Source of the DNA: Candidatus Levyibacteriota bacterium
GTDB taxonomy: Bacteria > Patescibacteria > Microgenomatia > Levybacterales > UBA12049
Direction: 5' to 3'
NCBI GenBank assembly: GCA_016186625.1
Contig: JACPLG010000008.1
Span: 1 to 64,000, forward strand
DNA length: 64,000 nucleotides
Position 1 is the first letter of the stretch; every line of letters starts with the position of its first letter. A program made the position numbers and the translations under genes. Under the pieces are notes generated by a model. The model saw nothing but the letters and a program-made list of their open reading frames with translations. It had not been told where the DNA came from and made no database searches. Positions 7,019 through 15,058 of the stretch are shown here, piece after piece.

Positions 7019-8797
7019 TTACCTTGGATTTCTAGTTTTGGTTAGGGACACACACAGCCTCAGCCACCTAATTGCGCCGGGAATTGTTAACAAAGATTTG
7101 TCAAAATAATTCTTAGCCGAAGCACCCATCTTGGAATAAAGAGAGTCATTTGTTAAAAGATCAAACATATTTTTTGCTACTTGATCTGTATTTCCTGCGT
7201 CCACTACAAAACCATTTATCCCTTCCATTACTTGAAGCGGCATTGCTCCTGTTCGGTATACTATTACAGGCTTTCCTTTCATTAGTGCCTCAGTTACTTT
7301 TATTTCAAATCCTTCCTTTGTTGAGAGCTGAAGGACAATTTTACTTCTTCTAAGAAGTGTGTTTAAAAGCTGATCCATGTGCGGAAGTCTGACAATCTTA
7401 ATATCATTTCTAATATCTTTATAAACGGGAGAACTTAGCCTATCTACTGTTTGATCAAAAATCGGCGCTCTGTCTGGATCATCTATTGACCCGTTACCGG
7501 TAAGGACCAATTGCGGAGCCTTATGCCTCTTTGCTTTAAGGAGTATGGTTAACTTTAAATACGATTCAAGAACATCTGGTATTCCTTTTGATGGATCAAA
7601 TCTTGAAATCTGAATAATGTAGGGTCTTCTTAGGTCCAAAGGAGTCTGCCCCTCAACTTTGAGAAATTTGTTAAAAAGTCTAAGATAGTAATTAAGGTGA
7701 TGATCGCTTAGGGGCTTGTTGAGTCCATCCAAAAGATCGGTTGTGGCGGGGAAAAAAACAACTTTTTTCCTACCCAATTCTTTAGGTACAAAATCAGCGA
7801 CAGGGTGAGAAACAAAAGTATCCGAAAGTTTTATATTTTTCCACAAAAACTGCCAAGATTTGCGCTGGGGCGTCCCTTTTTTGTTAGCGAGCCCGGCTTC
7901 AAGCTGAATATGAGACCTATAGATTACTTTTGCTTTTGGATTAACCTTTTTAATATAGGGAATTAGTCCGCTTGGTTGAGGATCATCTATTACAATTATA
8001 TGAGATTGCCTAAACATTTTTTCAAAAATTGCTGCATTTTCTTTTATCCAAAGGTTATATAATTCTTCTTCATTTTCTGTTAGCTCTTCAATATGATCTG
8101 AAACAGCCTGAAGGATGTTATGGAACTTTCTTTTTGTAATATTAAAAACTTCAACGTTTGGCTTAAGAACATACCAGTGTGCATCAACTCCCAAAAGATT
8201 AAAAAGTCTGATCAAAGCGTGGCGCATCAGGGCGACTCCGCCTCCTTGGGGAGTAGCGCTTATAAATGTTAATCTTTTACTTTTAAATTCCGAAGCTAAA
8301 GATTTAAGGATTGAAAATTCTTCCTCAGAGCAGGTCTTTTTATAATCGTCAAGTGTAACCAGATCTTTTGCTTTTACTTCATAATCTTTTGTAATATGAA
8401 CCTTTGCAGTACTATCCCCACCAAAATTTGAGGATACTAATCTTAGGTCTTCCTCGACTCGGATGTTTTCATTTTTTGATTTACTTTCTAAAAGAAATGA
8501 AACTATATCCTCATCCAGCCAAAGCCTGGGAGCTAAAGACTTATAGGTTTCTTGTTCGCTGAAGCCTGTTGCAACCAGCTTATGGCGCGATTGAAATAGT
8601 TTTTGGACCTCTTTTTTGACCTGATCTTCAATGTTTGCTGCGTTGTCTAGATTTATTCGTCTTGTATGAACGGTCCCGTTTTTTGTATGACTTATAATTA
8701 TCTGACTTCCAATTGACTCAACTGAGCCATACTCCTGTGTATGAGAAACTGAAAGTGTGGGATGATAAAATCTTCGTAAAATACCTTCGAGCAACAT
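7019..8797 (-). CDS. TreT-like GT4 glycosyltransferase
   Basis: A 592-aa product from the ATG at 8797; an in-frame TTG lies 4 codons upstream. The N-terminal ~180 residues are of unknown function. Next comes the trehalose-synthase (TreT) type opening (SATPQGGGVALMRHAL, LGVDAHWYVL, NITKRKFHNILQ) and a GT-B C-terminal half with ISRFDPSKG, LVLTGNG and the E-x7-E motif STKEGFEIKVTEALMKGKPV. TreT enzymes join NDP-glucose and glucose to trehalose. The substrate here is inferred, and a different GT4 disaccharide or glycan role is possible. Confidence 0.75.
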   Translation of the reverse strand: MLLEGILRRFYHPTLSVSHTQEYGSVESIGSQIIISHTKNGTVHTRRINLDNAANIEDQVKKEVQKLFQSRHKLVATGFSEQETYKSLAPRLWLDEDIVSFLLESKSKNENIRVEEDLRLVSSNFGGDSTAKVHITKDYEVKAKDLVTLDDYKKTCSEEEFSILKSLASEFKSKRLTFISATPQGGGVALMRHALIRLFNLLGVDAHWYVLKPNVEVFNITKRKFHNILQAVSDHIEELTENEEELYNLWIKENAAIFEKMFRQSHIIVIDDPQPSGLIPYIKKVNPKAKVIYRSHIQLEAGLANKKGTPQRKSWQFLWKNIKLSDTFVSHPVADFVPKELGRKKVVFFPATTDLLDGLNKPLSDHHLNYYLRLFNKFLKVEGQTPLDLRRPYIIQISRFDPSKGIPDVLESYLKLTILLKAKRHKAPQLVLTGNGSIDDPDRAPIFDQTVDRLSSPVYKDIRNDIKIVRLPHMDQLLNTLLRRSKIVLQLSTKEGFEIKVTEALMKGKPVIVYRTGAMPLQVMEGINGFVVDAGNTDQVAKNMFDLLTNDSLYSKMGASAKNYFDKSLLTIPGAIRWLRLCVSLTKTRNPR

Positions 8798-8867
8798 AGG
8801 GCAGTACAATTTAAGCTAATCACCAAACATAGAGCTTGTCAAATAGTAAATTCAAGAATTAGTATTC

Positions 8868-8883
8868 TGCTATAATTAGCCTC
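8868..8883 (+). promoter_or_regulatory. extended -10 before the mini-ORF
   Basis: TGC-TATAAT (TATAAT at 8871-8876) ends 7 nt before an ATG at 8884. No good -35 is seen at 17 bp, so the extended -10 would carry the promoter. Confidence 0.6.
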
Positions 8884-8913
8884 ATGGCAAAAAGAAAAGG
8901 GAGTAAAATATGA
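8884..8913 (+). CDS. 9-residue leader peptide ORF
   Basis: ATG followed by 8 basic-rich codons (MAKRKGSKI) and TGA; the stop overlaps the next start as ATGA at 8910. With TATAAT 7 nt upstream this would be a leaderless mini-ORF translationally coupled to the 60-aa gene. It could also simply be spacer, but the promoter spacing and the ATGA overlap argue for translation. Confidence 0.45.
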   Translation: MAKRKGSKI

Positions 8914-9092
8914 GCGCAAATAATATGATAACAATTAATAAAAAGACTTTTGTTGTTCGAGAAGCTGATGTTGAAACAGGCTATGGGCATGTATTGGGAA
9001 AAGGCAGGAATTTGGAAGAAGCGGTCGAGATAGCAGAAAACGCAATGAAAAATGAAGAAGTTGAATATGGAATTCACTTCGTAAACAAATGA
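8910..9092 (+). CDS. small conserved-looking hypothetical protein
   Basis: A 60-aa soluble protein with a beta strand (MITINKKTFVVREAD), GYGHVLGKG and an amphipathic helix (LEEAVEIAENAMKNEE). This is the layout of a small dodecin/HicB-like alpha/beta fold, but I cannot assign a family. It follows a 9-codon ORF through an ATGA overlap and precedes ychF. Confidence 0.6.
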   Translation: MSANNMITINKKTFVVREADVETGYGHVLGKGRNLEEAVEIAENAMKNEEVEYGIHFVNK

Positions 9093-9136
9093 AAAATAAA
9101 CTTTATAAATATCAAGGATAAAGGGAAAACTGGGGT

Positions 9137-10147
9137 ATGAATCTATCAGTTGGGATTGTAGGACTTCCTAACGTTGGAAAGTCGACTTTATTTAACGCGC
9201 TACTTAAGCGCCAGCAAGCGCTTGTTGCAAATTATCCTTTTGCAACAATAGAGCCAAATATTGGAATCGTTCCAGTCCCGGATGATCGACTAGCTCAGCT
9301 TGCTCAAATTACTCAAAACGAACATAAGATGGATAGTTTGCCTCCAATAAAACCGGCTACGGTAAACTTTGTAGATATTGCGGGATTAGTTAAAGGCGCT
9401 AACCAGGGAGCAGGATTGGGAAATAAATTCTTATCCCATATTAGAGAAGTATCCGTTATTGCTCACGTTATAAGAACATTTGAGGATCCGGATGTAATTC
9501 GATATCAAGATGAAAAAGAGGCCCGCCTGCCAGCGCCTGAGCGCAGCGATGGCGGGCAGGGAAGTGTTGATCCACTTAACGATTACAAGGTAGTCAGAAT
9601 AGAATTGGAACTTGCAGATCTTGAAAAAGGAGGGGAAATTTCAAAAAAACCCGAGATTGTCGTACTTAATGTTTCGGAGGAAACTCTGAACCAAGCAGAA
9701 CAAATATCGCAGAACTACGCGGATCTCTTAGGAATTAGTAGCCAGAAGTTAGTGGTTATATCGGCAAAGATTGAAGCAGAGTTGGCGAGTTTATCAGATA
9801 CCGAACAGAAAGAGTATTTGAAGGACTTAGGTTTGGAATTTTCCGGTTTGGAAAGGCTAATCCAAAAAGCATATCAGACTCTAGGGCTTATTTCCTTTTT
9901 AACAACAACGGGCGGAAAAGAAGTACGCGCGTGGACAGTTCGTAAAGGTTCAACAGCTCTTGAAGCAGCAGGAGAAGTTCACACAGATTTTATGAAAAAA
10001 TTCATAAAAGCAGAAGTTGTTCAGTTTTCCGATTTTGTAGAGTTCGGTGGCTGGAAAAATTGCCGCGAACAAGGAAAAACAAGACTTGAGGGGCGGGATT
10101 ACATAGTTTCGGACGGGGATGTAATTGAGTTTAAAATTGGAACCTAA
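9137..10147 (+). CDS. ychF: YchF/Obg-family GTPase
   Basis: A 336-aa protein. G1 is GLPNVGKSTLF (~residues 8-18), G3 is DIAGLVKGANQGAGLG, and the YchF-type G4 (usually NxxE) falls near VVLNVSEE. The C-terminal TGS domain includes KEVRAWTVRKGSTA and ends IVSDGDVIEFKIGT. YchF is a ribosome-associated ATPase/GTPase, usually ~363 aa. A 13-residue GC-rich insert (ARLPAPERSDGGQ) sits in the segment before GSVDPLND, encoded by a palindromic repeat. The 23 bp at its 3' end recur at 10904. Confidence 0.9.
   Translation: MNLSVGIVGLPNVGKSTLFNALLKRQQALVANYPFATIEPNIGIVPVPDDRLAQLAQITQNEHKMDSLPPIKPATVNFVDIAGLVKGANQGAGLGNKFLSHIREVSVIAHVIRTFEDPDVIRYQDEKEARLPAPERSDGGQGSVDPLNDYKVVRIELELADLEKGGEISKKPEIVVLNVSEETLNQAEQISQNYADLLGISSQKLVVISAKIEAELASLSDTEQKEYLKDLGLEFSGLERLIQKAYQTLGLISFLTTTGGKEVRAWTVRKGSTALEAAGEVHTDFMKKFIKAEVVQFSDFVEFGGWKNCREQGKTRLEGRDYIVSDGDVIEFKIGT
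9522..9561. repeat. GC-rich palindromic element inserted in frame in ychF
   Basis: Arms CCCGCCTGCCA and TGGCGGGCAGGG flank a 17-nt centre. The same arms recur at 61680-61712. The insert is 13 codons long, keeps the frame and interrupts a normally short YchF segment. It resembles the in-protein palindromic elements known from Rickettsia in behaviour, not in sequence. Confidence 0.65.
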
Positions 10148-10830
10148 CGAGTCCTAGACTTTTTTGTTAACGTGGAAATAAAGTCAGCAGCAAACGGCAA
10201 TCTCTGAATAGTATAAACAATTCTTTCCTTTCTCTCTTCTTTTTTGTAAAGCTCTGATTCTGTATAATTCTTAACAAATTTCGGACGCCTGTGAGATAAG
10301 ATTTTTTCAGAAGCAAATAATTTTGGCCTTAATCTCATACGCCTGAAAAGAAGTCCTGCTCTTCGAAGGTGAAAACCAACGGTCATTAAATTAACCCCAT
10401 TTCTAGCGCTTACTATATCCTCATCAACTAATTTTCTCGTTTCCTTTGCATCAGTGTTTGTGTCCCAAGAGTTTGTTTGTGTTGATACCCGATTTGCTAG
10501 TCTTGGAAAAATTCTCCTAAACTGCGCAGCCATTAATTCTGCTTCAGGAGGTAAGGGTAGTCCTTCACCTTTCGGATCACGGCTTTTTTCTGCATCTTCT
10601 TTTGAAAGTGGCTCGCTTCCGGCTGTATTTGTAATTGTGAACATAACTTTATCCGCTAAACCTTCTTTTAAAGCTACCCCTGCAGCTAAAACACTAACTC
10701 TACTATGCGGACTTAAATGATGATGAGTCTGTCTGATGCGTTCTGCTGTCCAATCTTCACCGATATTTTTACCTAAAACAACTAAAGTTGTTTTAGGAAC
10801 CTCTTTAAAAGTAGGAACTTCTAAATTCAT
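10144..10830 (-). CDS. YdcF/SanA-like (DUF218) protein, copy 1
   Basis: A 228-aa product from the ATG at 10830; the extension to 10851 would cross the promoter. Features are TTLVVLGKNI, then SRVSVLAAGVALKEGLADKVMFT, an acidic ELMAAQFRRIFP and a basic C-terminal part. The layout resembles DUF218 proteins, which often act in envelope metabolism, but some key residues differ. The paralog at 10933-11505 shares the R-[VI]-S-[VL]-L-A-A-G core. Its stop overlaps that of ychF (convergent). Confidence 0.55.
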   Translation of the reverse strand: MNLEVPTFKEVPKTTLVVLGKNIGEDWTAERIRQTHHHLSPHSRVSVLAAGVALKEGLADKVMFTITNTAGSEPLSKEDAEKSRDPKGEGLPLPPEAELMAAQFRRIFPRLANRVSTQTNSWDTNTDAKETRKLVDEDIVSARNGVNLMTVGFHLRRAGLLFRRMRLRPKLFASEKILSHRRPKFVKNYTESELYKKEERKERIVYTIQRLPFAADFISTLTKKSRTR

Positions 10831-10836
10831 GGGGGA

Positions 10837-10865
10837 ATAATAGCACTGCAATCTATAACTGTCAA
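10837..10865 (-). promoter_or_regulatory. consensus leaderless promoter
   Basis: On the minus strand: TTGACA (10860-10865), 17-bp spacer ending in TGC, TATTAT (10837-10842), 6 nt, ATG at 10830. Confidence 0.75.
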
Positions 10866-10903
10866 GCCTATAGCTTGAAAATATTAATTATTTTGTATCT
10901 AGG

Positions 10904-10926
10904 AATTGAGTTTAAAATTGGAACCT
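10904..10926. repeat. duplicate of the ychF 3' end
   Basis: The 23-bp AATTGAGTTT...GGAACCT is identical to 10123-10145 at the 3' end of ychF. Each copy is followed within 10 bp by the stop of a YdcF-like minus-strand gene, marking a tandem duplication of ychF tail plus paralog. Confidence 0.75.
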
Positions 10927-10932
10927 GAGTAG

Positions 10933-11505
10933 TTATAAAAGACTGACCTTCTGAAGAGTGATGTTCTCAAGCATTCTTCGATACCTTATAAAATTTAGCA
11001 CCGTTTCTTTAATTAGTTCCGTAACAACGTGGCTCGAGCTTTTAAGTGACTTCGCAATTCTTCTATCGTTTAAAACTTCATCAGGAGAAATTGTGGTTAT
11101 GGAGAGCCCAACGTTATCAAAAACAGATTGCCCTTTAAAGCTCTCCCCAGCGCTTATTATTCCTAATTCTCTTAACTGCGAATGTTTTCTAATAACCCGT
11201 TTAATATCTTCTGCGCCTTGAGATTTATCTGACTTTTCTTCAAAAATTATAGCTTTTTCTGAAATGTTGGGAAAAATATCAAGCAAATATTTCCTCATAA
11301 GTGTTATTTGCGGAGGAGTTGAAAGTAAAACAATCTTGTCTGAAAAACCCGCGTTATGAAGGAGACCCGCTGCCAATAAGCTAATCCTTGTAGGCTGAGC
11401 AAGCTCTGAGTTTTGGCGTGAGGAAGTATCCCCGACAATAAGAAGCCCATCAACCATCTTTGGCAGAGATGATTTAGTATGATTTCTCTTGATTTTCTTT
11501 AGCAT
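10933..11505 (-). CDS. YdcF/SanA-like (DUF218) protein, copy 2
   Basis: A 190-aa product with LLIVGDTSS, TRISLLAAGLLHNAGFSDKIVLL and a C-terminal helical region. It is a diverged, shorter paralog of the gene ending at 10144. TATAAT (11513-11518) lies 7 nt before the ATG, predicting a leaderless mRNA. It may be an envelope-associated DUF218 enzyme; function unproven. Confidence 0.55.
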   Translation of the reverse strand: MLKKIKRNHTKSSLPKMVDGLLIVGDTSSRQNSELAQPTRISLLAAGLLHNAGFSDKIVLLSTPPQITLMRKYLLDIFPNISEKAIIFEEKSDKSQGAEDIKRVIRKHSQLRELGIISAGESFKGQSVFDNVGLSITTISPDEVLNDRRIAKSLKSSSHVVTELIKETVLNFIRYRRMLENITLQKVSLL

Positions 11506-11586
11506 TAATAAAATTATACTATAAAAGTAAGGATCATTTATCGTATTGTCTGCAGCCTCTTATTATGTTAATATTAACGGGAATAA

Positions 11587-11856
11587 ATGGTATACCAGCT
11601 AATTTTAGTTCTTAAATCAACTCTTAAAGAGGCAGAGCAGAAAAAGCTTTTAGAGAATATAAAATCATTACTCGGAAAAGCAAAAATAACTGAAAAAACA
11701 TGGGGACAAAAAGCACTCGCATACCCAATCAAAAGAGAGGTTTCAGGTCTTTTTCTCAACTGGAGAATCGATTCTGAGAACATTATTCCCAATGGCTTTG
11801 AGAAAAAACTTTTAGGAAATGATAATATATTAAGGCATTTGTTACTTAGAAAATAG
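11587..11856 (+). CDS. rpsF: 30S ribosomal protein bS6
   Basis: An 89-aa protein with the bS6 fold pattern: N-terminal strand YQLILVLKST, EKTWGQKALAYPIKREVSGLFLNWRID and the C-terminal GNDNILRHLLLRK. First gene of the usual rpsF-ssb-rpsR order; bS6 and bS18 form a pair in the 30S platform. No rplI follows. Confidence 0.93.
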   Translation: MVYQLILVLKSTLKEAEQKKLLENIKSLLGKAKITEKTWGQKALAYPIKREVSGLFLNWRIDSENIIPNGFEKKLLGNDNILRHLLLRK

Positions 11857-11881
11857 ATGATAGAAGGAAGAAGATAGATTT

Positions 11882-12421
11882 ATGGCTCGCTCACTTAATA
11901 GAGTTCAACTTATTGGGAATTTAACAAGAGACCCGGAACTTAGATATACTCCTGCGGGGACGGCGGTGTGTTCTTTTGGCATTGCAACAAACAGGTCTTG
12001 GACTACTGAGACAGGAGAAAAAAGAGACGAAGCGGAATTTCACAGAATTGTTGCATGGAATAAATTAGCAGAACTTTGCAGCCAATTTCTTACAAAAGGA
12101 AAGAAAGTTTATTTAGAGGGAAGACTCTCAACTAGAAATTGGAATGCCCAAGACGGTACTCAGAAAACCACAACTGAGATTATAATTTCCGATATGATAC
12201 TTCTTGATAGTTTGGGAAGAAGATTTGAAAGCAGTGACGAACCAGAACCAAGAAGAGAAGAGGGGATAAGCGAAAAACCAAGCGAGGTAAAATCCTCTCC
12301 CGGCACTAAAAAATCAAAGAAATCCATAAACGAATCAACCAAGCAGGATAAGAACAAAAAGGAGGAAGAAGAAGTAGTTGCCTCTTCGGAGGAAGTTTCC
12401 CCAGATGATATACCCTTCTAA
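11882..12421 (+). CDS. ssb: single-stranded DNA-binding protein
   Basis: A 179-aa protein with an OB fold in residues 1-~110 (LNRVQLIGNLTRDPELRYTP, then WNKLAELCSQFLTKGKKVYLEGRLSTRNW), a long charged linker and the acidic tip DDIPF that recruits repair and replication proteins. GAAGGAAG upstream serves as Shine-Dalgarno. Placed between rpsF and rpsR as in most bacteria. Confidence 0.95.
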   Translation: MARSLNRVQLIGNLTRDPELRYTPAGTAVCSFGIATNRSWTTETGEKRDEAEFHRIVAWNKLAELCSQFLTKGKKVYLEGRLSTRNWNAQDGTQKTTTEIIISDMILLDSLGRRFESSDEPEPRREEGISEKPSEVKSSPGTKKSKKSINESTKQDKNKKEEEEVVASSEEVSPDDIPF

Positions 12422-12427
12422 AATACC

Positions 12428-12515
12428 GAAGCACGAAACTCGAAGCTCGAAACAAATAGTAATAACATAGGTTCAAAAAGTTTTGGATTTCGAAATTTGG
12501 ATTTCGAATTTTTAT
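12428..12515. repeat. degenerate heptamer array before rpsR
   Basis: Two period-7 stretches: GAAGCAC/GAAACTC/GAAGCTC/GAAACAA (12428-12456) and a TTTTGGA/TTTCGAA/ATTTGGA/TTTCGAA run (12481-12515). The second resembles the array at 36670-36710. Confidence 0.6.
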
Positions 12516-12522
12516 TTAAGAT

Positions 12523-12768
12523 ATGGCTAAAAAGAAATTTATAAGAAAAAGAGTTATTAAAGGTGTTCCAAAGAACTGTTTTTTCTGTGAAGAGAAGAAA
12601 GAGCCAACATTTGAAGATATTTCGCAACTTCATAGATTTTTGACAGAAAGAGGGAAAATAATTCCAAGAAGCCGAGGGGGACTTTGCGCAAGACATCAAA
12701 AAAAACTCACCAAAAATATTAAATTTGCAAGACATCTAGCCCTGCTGCCATTTGTTGCAAGAGGGTAG
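12523..12768 (+). CDS. rpsR: 30S ribosomal protein bS18
   Basis: An 81-aa protein with a Cys/His zinc-type N half (NCFFCEEKK and later LCARHQKK) and the conserved RFLTERGKIIPRSRGGLCARHQ core, ending IKFARHLALLPF. No clear Shine-Dalgarno; the start follows a heptamer array. The zinc-ligand form is common outside the Proteobacteria. Confidence 0.93.
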   Translation: MAKKKFIRKRVIKGVPKNCFFCEEKKEPTFEDISQLHRFLTERGKIIPRSRGGLCARHQKKLTKNIKFARHLALLPFVARG

Positions 12769-12775
12769 AGATTTT

Positions 12776-14035
12776 ATGCTTAAGATCCCACGAATCCAAC
12801 TAATTCTTGTGATTTTGATTTCACTTCTTGTGGGTTATTATTTTGGTGTAAATAAGATCAATCTCGATTGGAAAAACTATCGACCAAAAATAACTGTTTC
12901 TAGTAGGGAGCCTCCTGCAAATATCTCAAACATTGATTTCTCCCAGTTCTGGACAGTTTGGCAAAAACTCGAAAGTAATTATTACGACAAAACAAAACTC
13001 GACCCCCAAAAAATGCTAAATGGTGCAATTTCAGGAATGGTCCAATCGCTTGATGATCCCTTCACAGTTTATCTTCCCCCGGTACAAAACGAGAATTTCA
13101 AACAGGGACTAGCCGGACAATTCCAGGGGATAGGGGCAGAGCTTGGTATTAAGGATCAAAAAATTGTCGTAATCTCACCACTAAATGGAAGCCCTGCCCA
13201 AAAAGCTGGGGTAAGAGCAGGGGATTTTATATTGGCAGTGGATAGTCAGACAACAGCCAACATGACTCTGTCGCAGGCTGTTGAGAAAATAAGAGGCCCA
13301 AAAGGAACTACAGTTACTCTTACTGTTTCTCATAAAGAAGAAAACGATCCAAAGGAAATAGAAATCGTAAGAGATACTATTACAATAAAAAGCGTTGAGG
13401 GGTGGATTAAAAAAGTTGGGGATATAGACTCGATAAACTTAGATAAAAAATATGCAAATTCCACGATTGTCTATGCACGATTATCTCAATTTGGAGATAA
13501 CACAAATTCAGAATGGCTCTCTATCATAAATGACTTGAATTTAAAACTTAGTAATGAAAAAAATGTCAAGGGTATGATTCTGGATTTGAGAAATAATCCG
13601 GGTGGGTATTTAAGTGATGCCGTATTTATCTCATCAGAATTTCTTTCGGAAGGAACAATCGTTGTAGGTGAGGAGGATGTCTCGGGAAAAAATGTTCTTA
13701 AAGCCAACAGACGAGGTCTTTTTACAGAAATTCCTTTGATAGTACTTATAAATAAAGGTTCGGCCTCAGCCTCAGAGATTGTTGCGGGAGCGCTTAGAGA
13801 CCACGACCGGGCAAAACTTGCAGGCGAAACCTCATTTGGTAAAGGTACTATTCAGCAAGCAGAAGACCTGGGGGCTGGCGCAGGGTTGCATATAACTATT
13901 GCCAAATGGCTCACTCCCAATGGAGTGTGGGTGAACGGATCCGGAATTAAGCCTGATATTGAAATTGCTCTGGACACTAAAAATCCGGAAAGAGATCTTC
14001 AACTTGAAAAAGCTGTTTTGGAATTGGTAAAATAA
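12776..14035 (+). CDS. C-terminal processing peptidase, S41 family
   Basis: A 419-aa protein from the ATG at 12776, just after the rpsR stop, with GAGGGTAGAG upstream. There is an N-terminal membrane anchor (IQLILVILISLLVGYYFG), a PDZ domain (~100-190, SPAQKAGVRAGDFILAVD) and the S41 domain with catalytic Ser in KGSASASEIVAGAL and Lys in GETSFGKGTIQ. It degrades or trims extracytoplasmic proteins. It is followed directly by the htrA remnant. Confidence 0.9.
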   Translation: MLKIPRIQLILVILISLLVGYYFGVNKINLDWKNYRPKITVSSREPPANISNIDFSQFWTVWQKLESNYYDKTKLDPQKMLNGAISGMVQSLDDPFTVYLPPVQNENFKQGLAGQFQGIGAELGIKDQKIVVISPLNGSPAQKAGVRAGDFILAVDSQTTANMTLSQAVEKIRGPKGTTVTLTVSHKEENDPKEIEIVRDTITIKSVEGWIKKVGDIDSINLDKKYANSTIVYARLSQFGDNTNSEWLSIINDLNLKLSNEKNVKGMILDLRNNPGGYLSDAVFISSEFLSEGTIVVGEEDVSGKNVLKANRRGLFTEIPLIVLINKGSASASEIVAGALRDHDRAKLAGETSFGKGTIQQAEDLGAGAGLHITIAKWLTPNGVWVNGSGIKPDIEIALDTKNPERDLQLEKAVLELVK

Positions 14036-14042
14036 GTCTCCA

Positions 14043-14495
14043 ATGAGAAGACTTATTGCTCTTACCGTAATCTTGGTTTTGATTCTTTTTGTATTTTCCA
14101 ACGTAGGAGATAGATTTAATCTTCAAATTTCACCAGAAACCCAAGAGCAAAAAATAGAGAAAGACAGAGTTAGAGTTCAAAGCGAAGAGTCAGTAGTAAT
14201 TGATACGGTAAAAAAAGTCGGCCCCTCAGTTGTAACAATTGTTGAGGATTTGCCCCTACAGCAAAGATCCCCATTTAGTTTTGGTCCTTTTTCAATTTTC
14301 GGACTTGAAGAGCCCACAACTACGGATCCAGAGCCAAGAAATATTGGCTCAGGTTTTATTGTGTCAGCAGATGGGCTTGTTGTTACAAACAAACACGTAG
14401 TATCAGACACTTCTGCAAAATACCAGGTATTAACAAGCGAGGGAAAGTCCAACAATGTTGAGAGAATCTATAGAGATCCACTTAATGATAAGTGA
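14043..14495 (+). CDS. HtrA/DegP-like serine protease, N-terminal part (frame broken)
   Basis: 150 codons: a membrane anchor (LTVILVLILFVFS), then the protease N half with NIGSGFIVSADGLVVTNKHVV (catalytic His) and RDPLND, where the catalytic Asp segment should continue with a strand such as IAVLKI. Instead the frame runs into a stop. Together with 14492-15055 this is one gene that has lost about 40 codons and its frame, by real mutation or assembly error. Confidence 0.8.
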   Translation: MRRLIALTVILVLILFVFSNVGDRFNLQISPETQEQKIEKDRVRVQSEESVVIDTVKKVGPSVVTIVEDLPLQQRSPFSFGPFSIFGLEEPTTTDPEPRNIGSGFIVSADGLVVTNKHVVSDTSAKYQVLTSEGKSNNVERIYRDPLNDK

Positions 14496-15055
14496 CAACT
14501 GGTGTTATATCTGGACTTGGTAGGGGAATTACTGCAGGAAGTCCATTTGAAGGGTTTGTAGAAAAACTAGATAATGTAATCCAAACCGACGCAGCAATTA
14601 ATCCGGGAAATTCCGGGGGACCACTTCTTAATTCTTCTGGTCAAGTTATTGGAATAAATACTGCTGTTGCAAGCAGTGCGCAAAATATCGGATTTGCGAT
14701 TCCAGCGGACGTTATTAAGTCCTCTCTTGATAATTTTAATAAAGGCGGACAGTTTGAAAGAGCATTTCTTGGTGTTTCCTATAGAATGCTCGATCCCAGG
14801 ATTGCGTCCTTAAACGATTTACCGGCGGGAGCTTATGTTGAGTCTGTAGTTAATGATTCCCCTGCGCAAAAGGTAGGAATACAGGGCCAGGATATAATAA
14901 CTCACTATAATAATAAGAGGCTGGAAAAAGACAAATTTGAATTATCAGGGGCAATATCGCAAAATAAGATAGGGGAGGCTGTTACACTTAAAATTTGGAG
15001 AGATGGGAAAACCATGGATATAAAAGTGACGCTTGGGCCGTCCCCTTCCCAATAA
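14492..15055 (+). CDS. HtrA/DegP-like serine protease, C-terminal part
   Basis: Starts at the conserved TTGVISGLGR and includes the catalytic serine loop (DAAINPGNSGGPLLN), IGFAIPADV and a PDZ domain (AFLGVSYRML... SPAQKVGIQGQDIITH). It overlaps the N-terminal part by 4 nt in another frame. As it stands it lacks His and Asp and would be inactive. Next to ctp it would have formed an envelope protein-quality pair. Confidence 0.8.
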   Translation: MTTGVISGLGRGITAGSPFEGFVEKLDNVIQTDAAINPGNSGGPLLNSSGQVIGINTAVASSAQNIGFAIPADVIKSSLDNFNKGGQFERAFLGVSYRMLDPRIASLNDLPAGAYVESVVNDSPAQKVGIQGQDIITHYNNKRLEKDKFELSGAISQNKIGEAVTLKIWRDGKTMDIKVTLGPSPSQ

Positions 15056-15058
15056 TTA

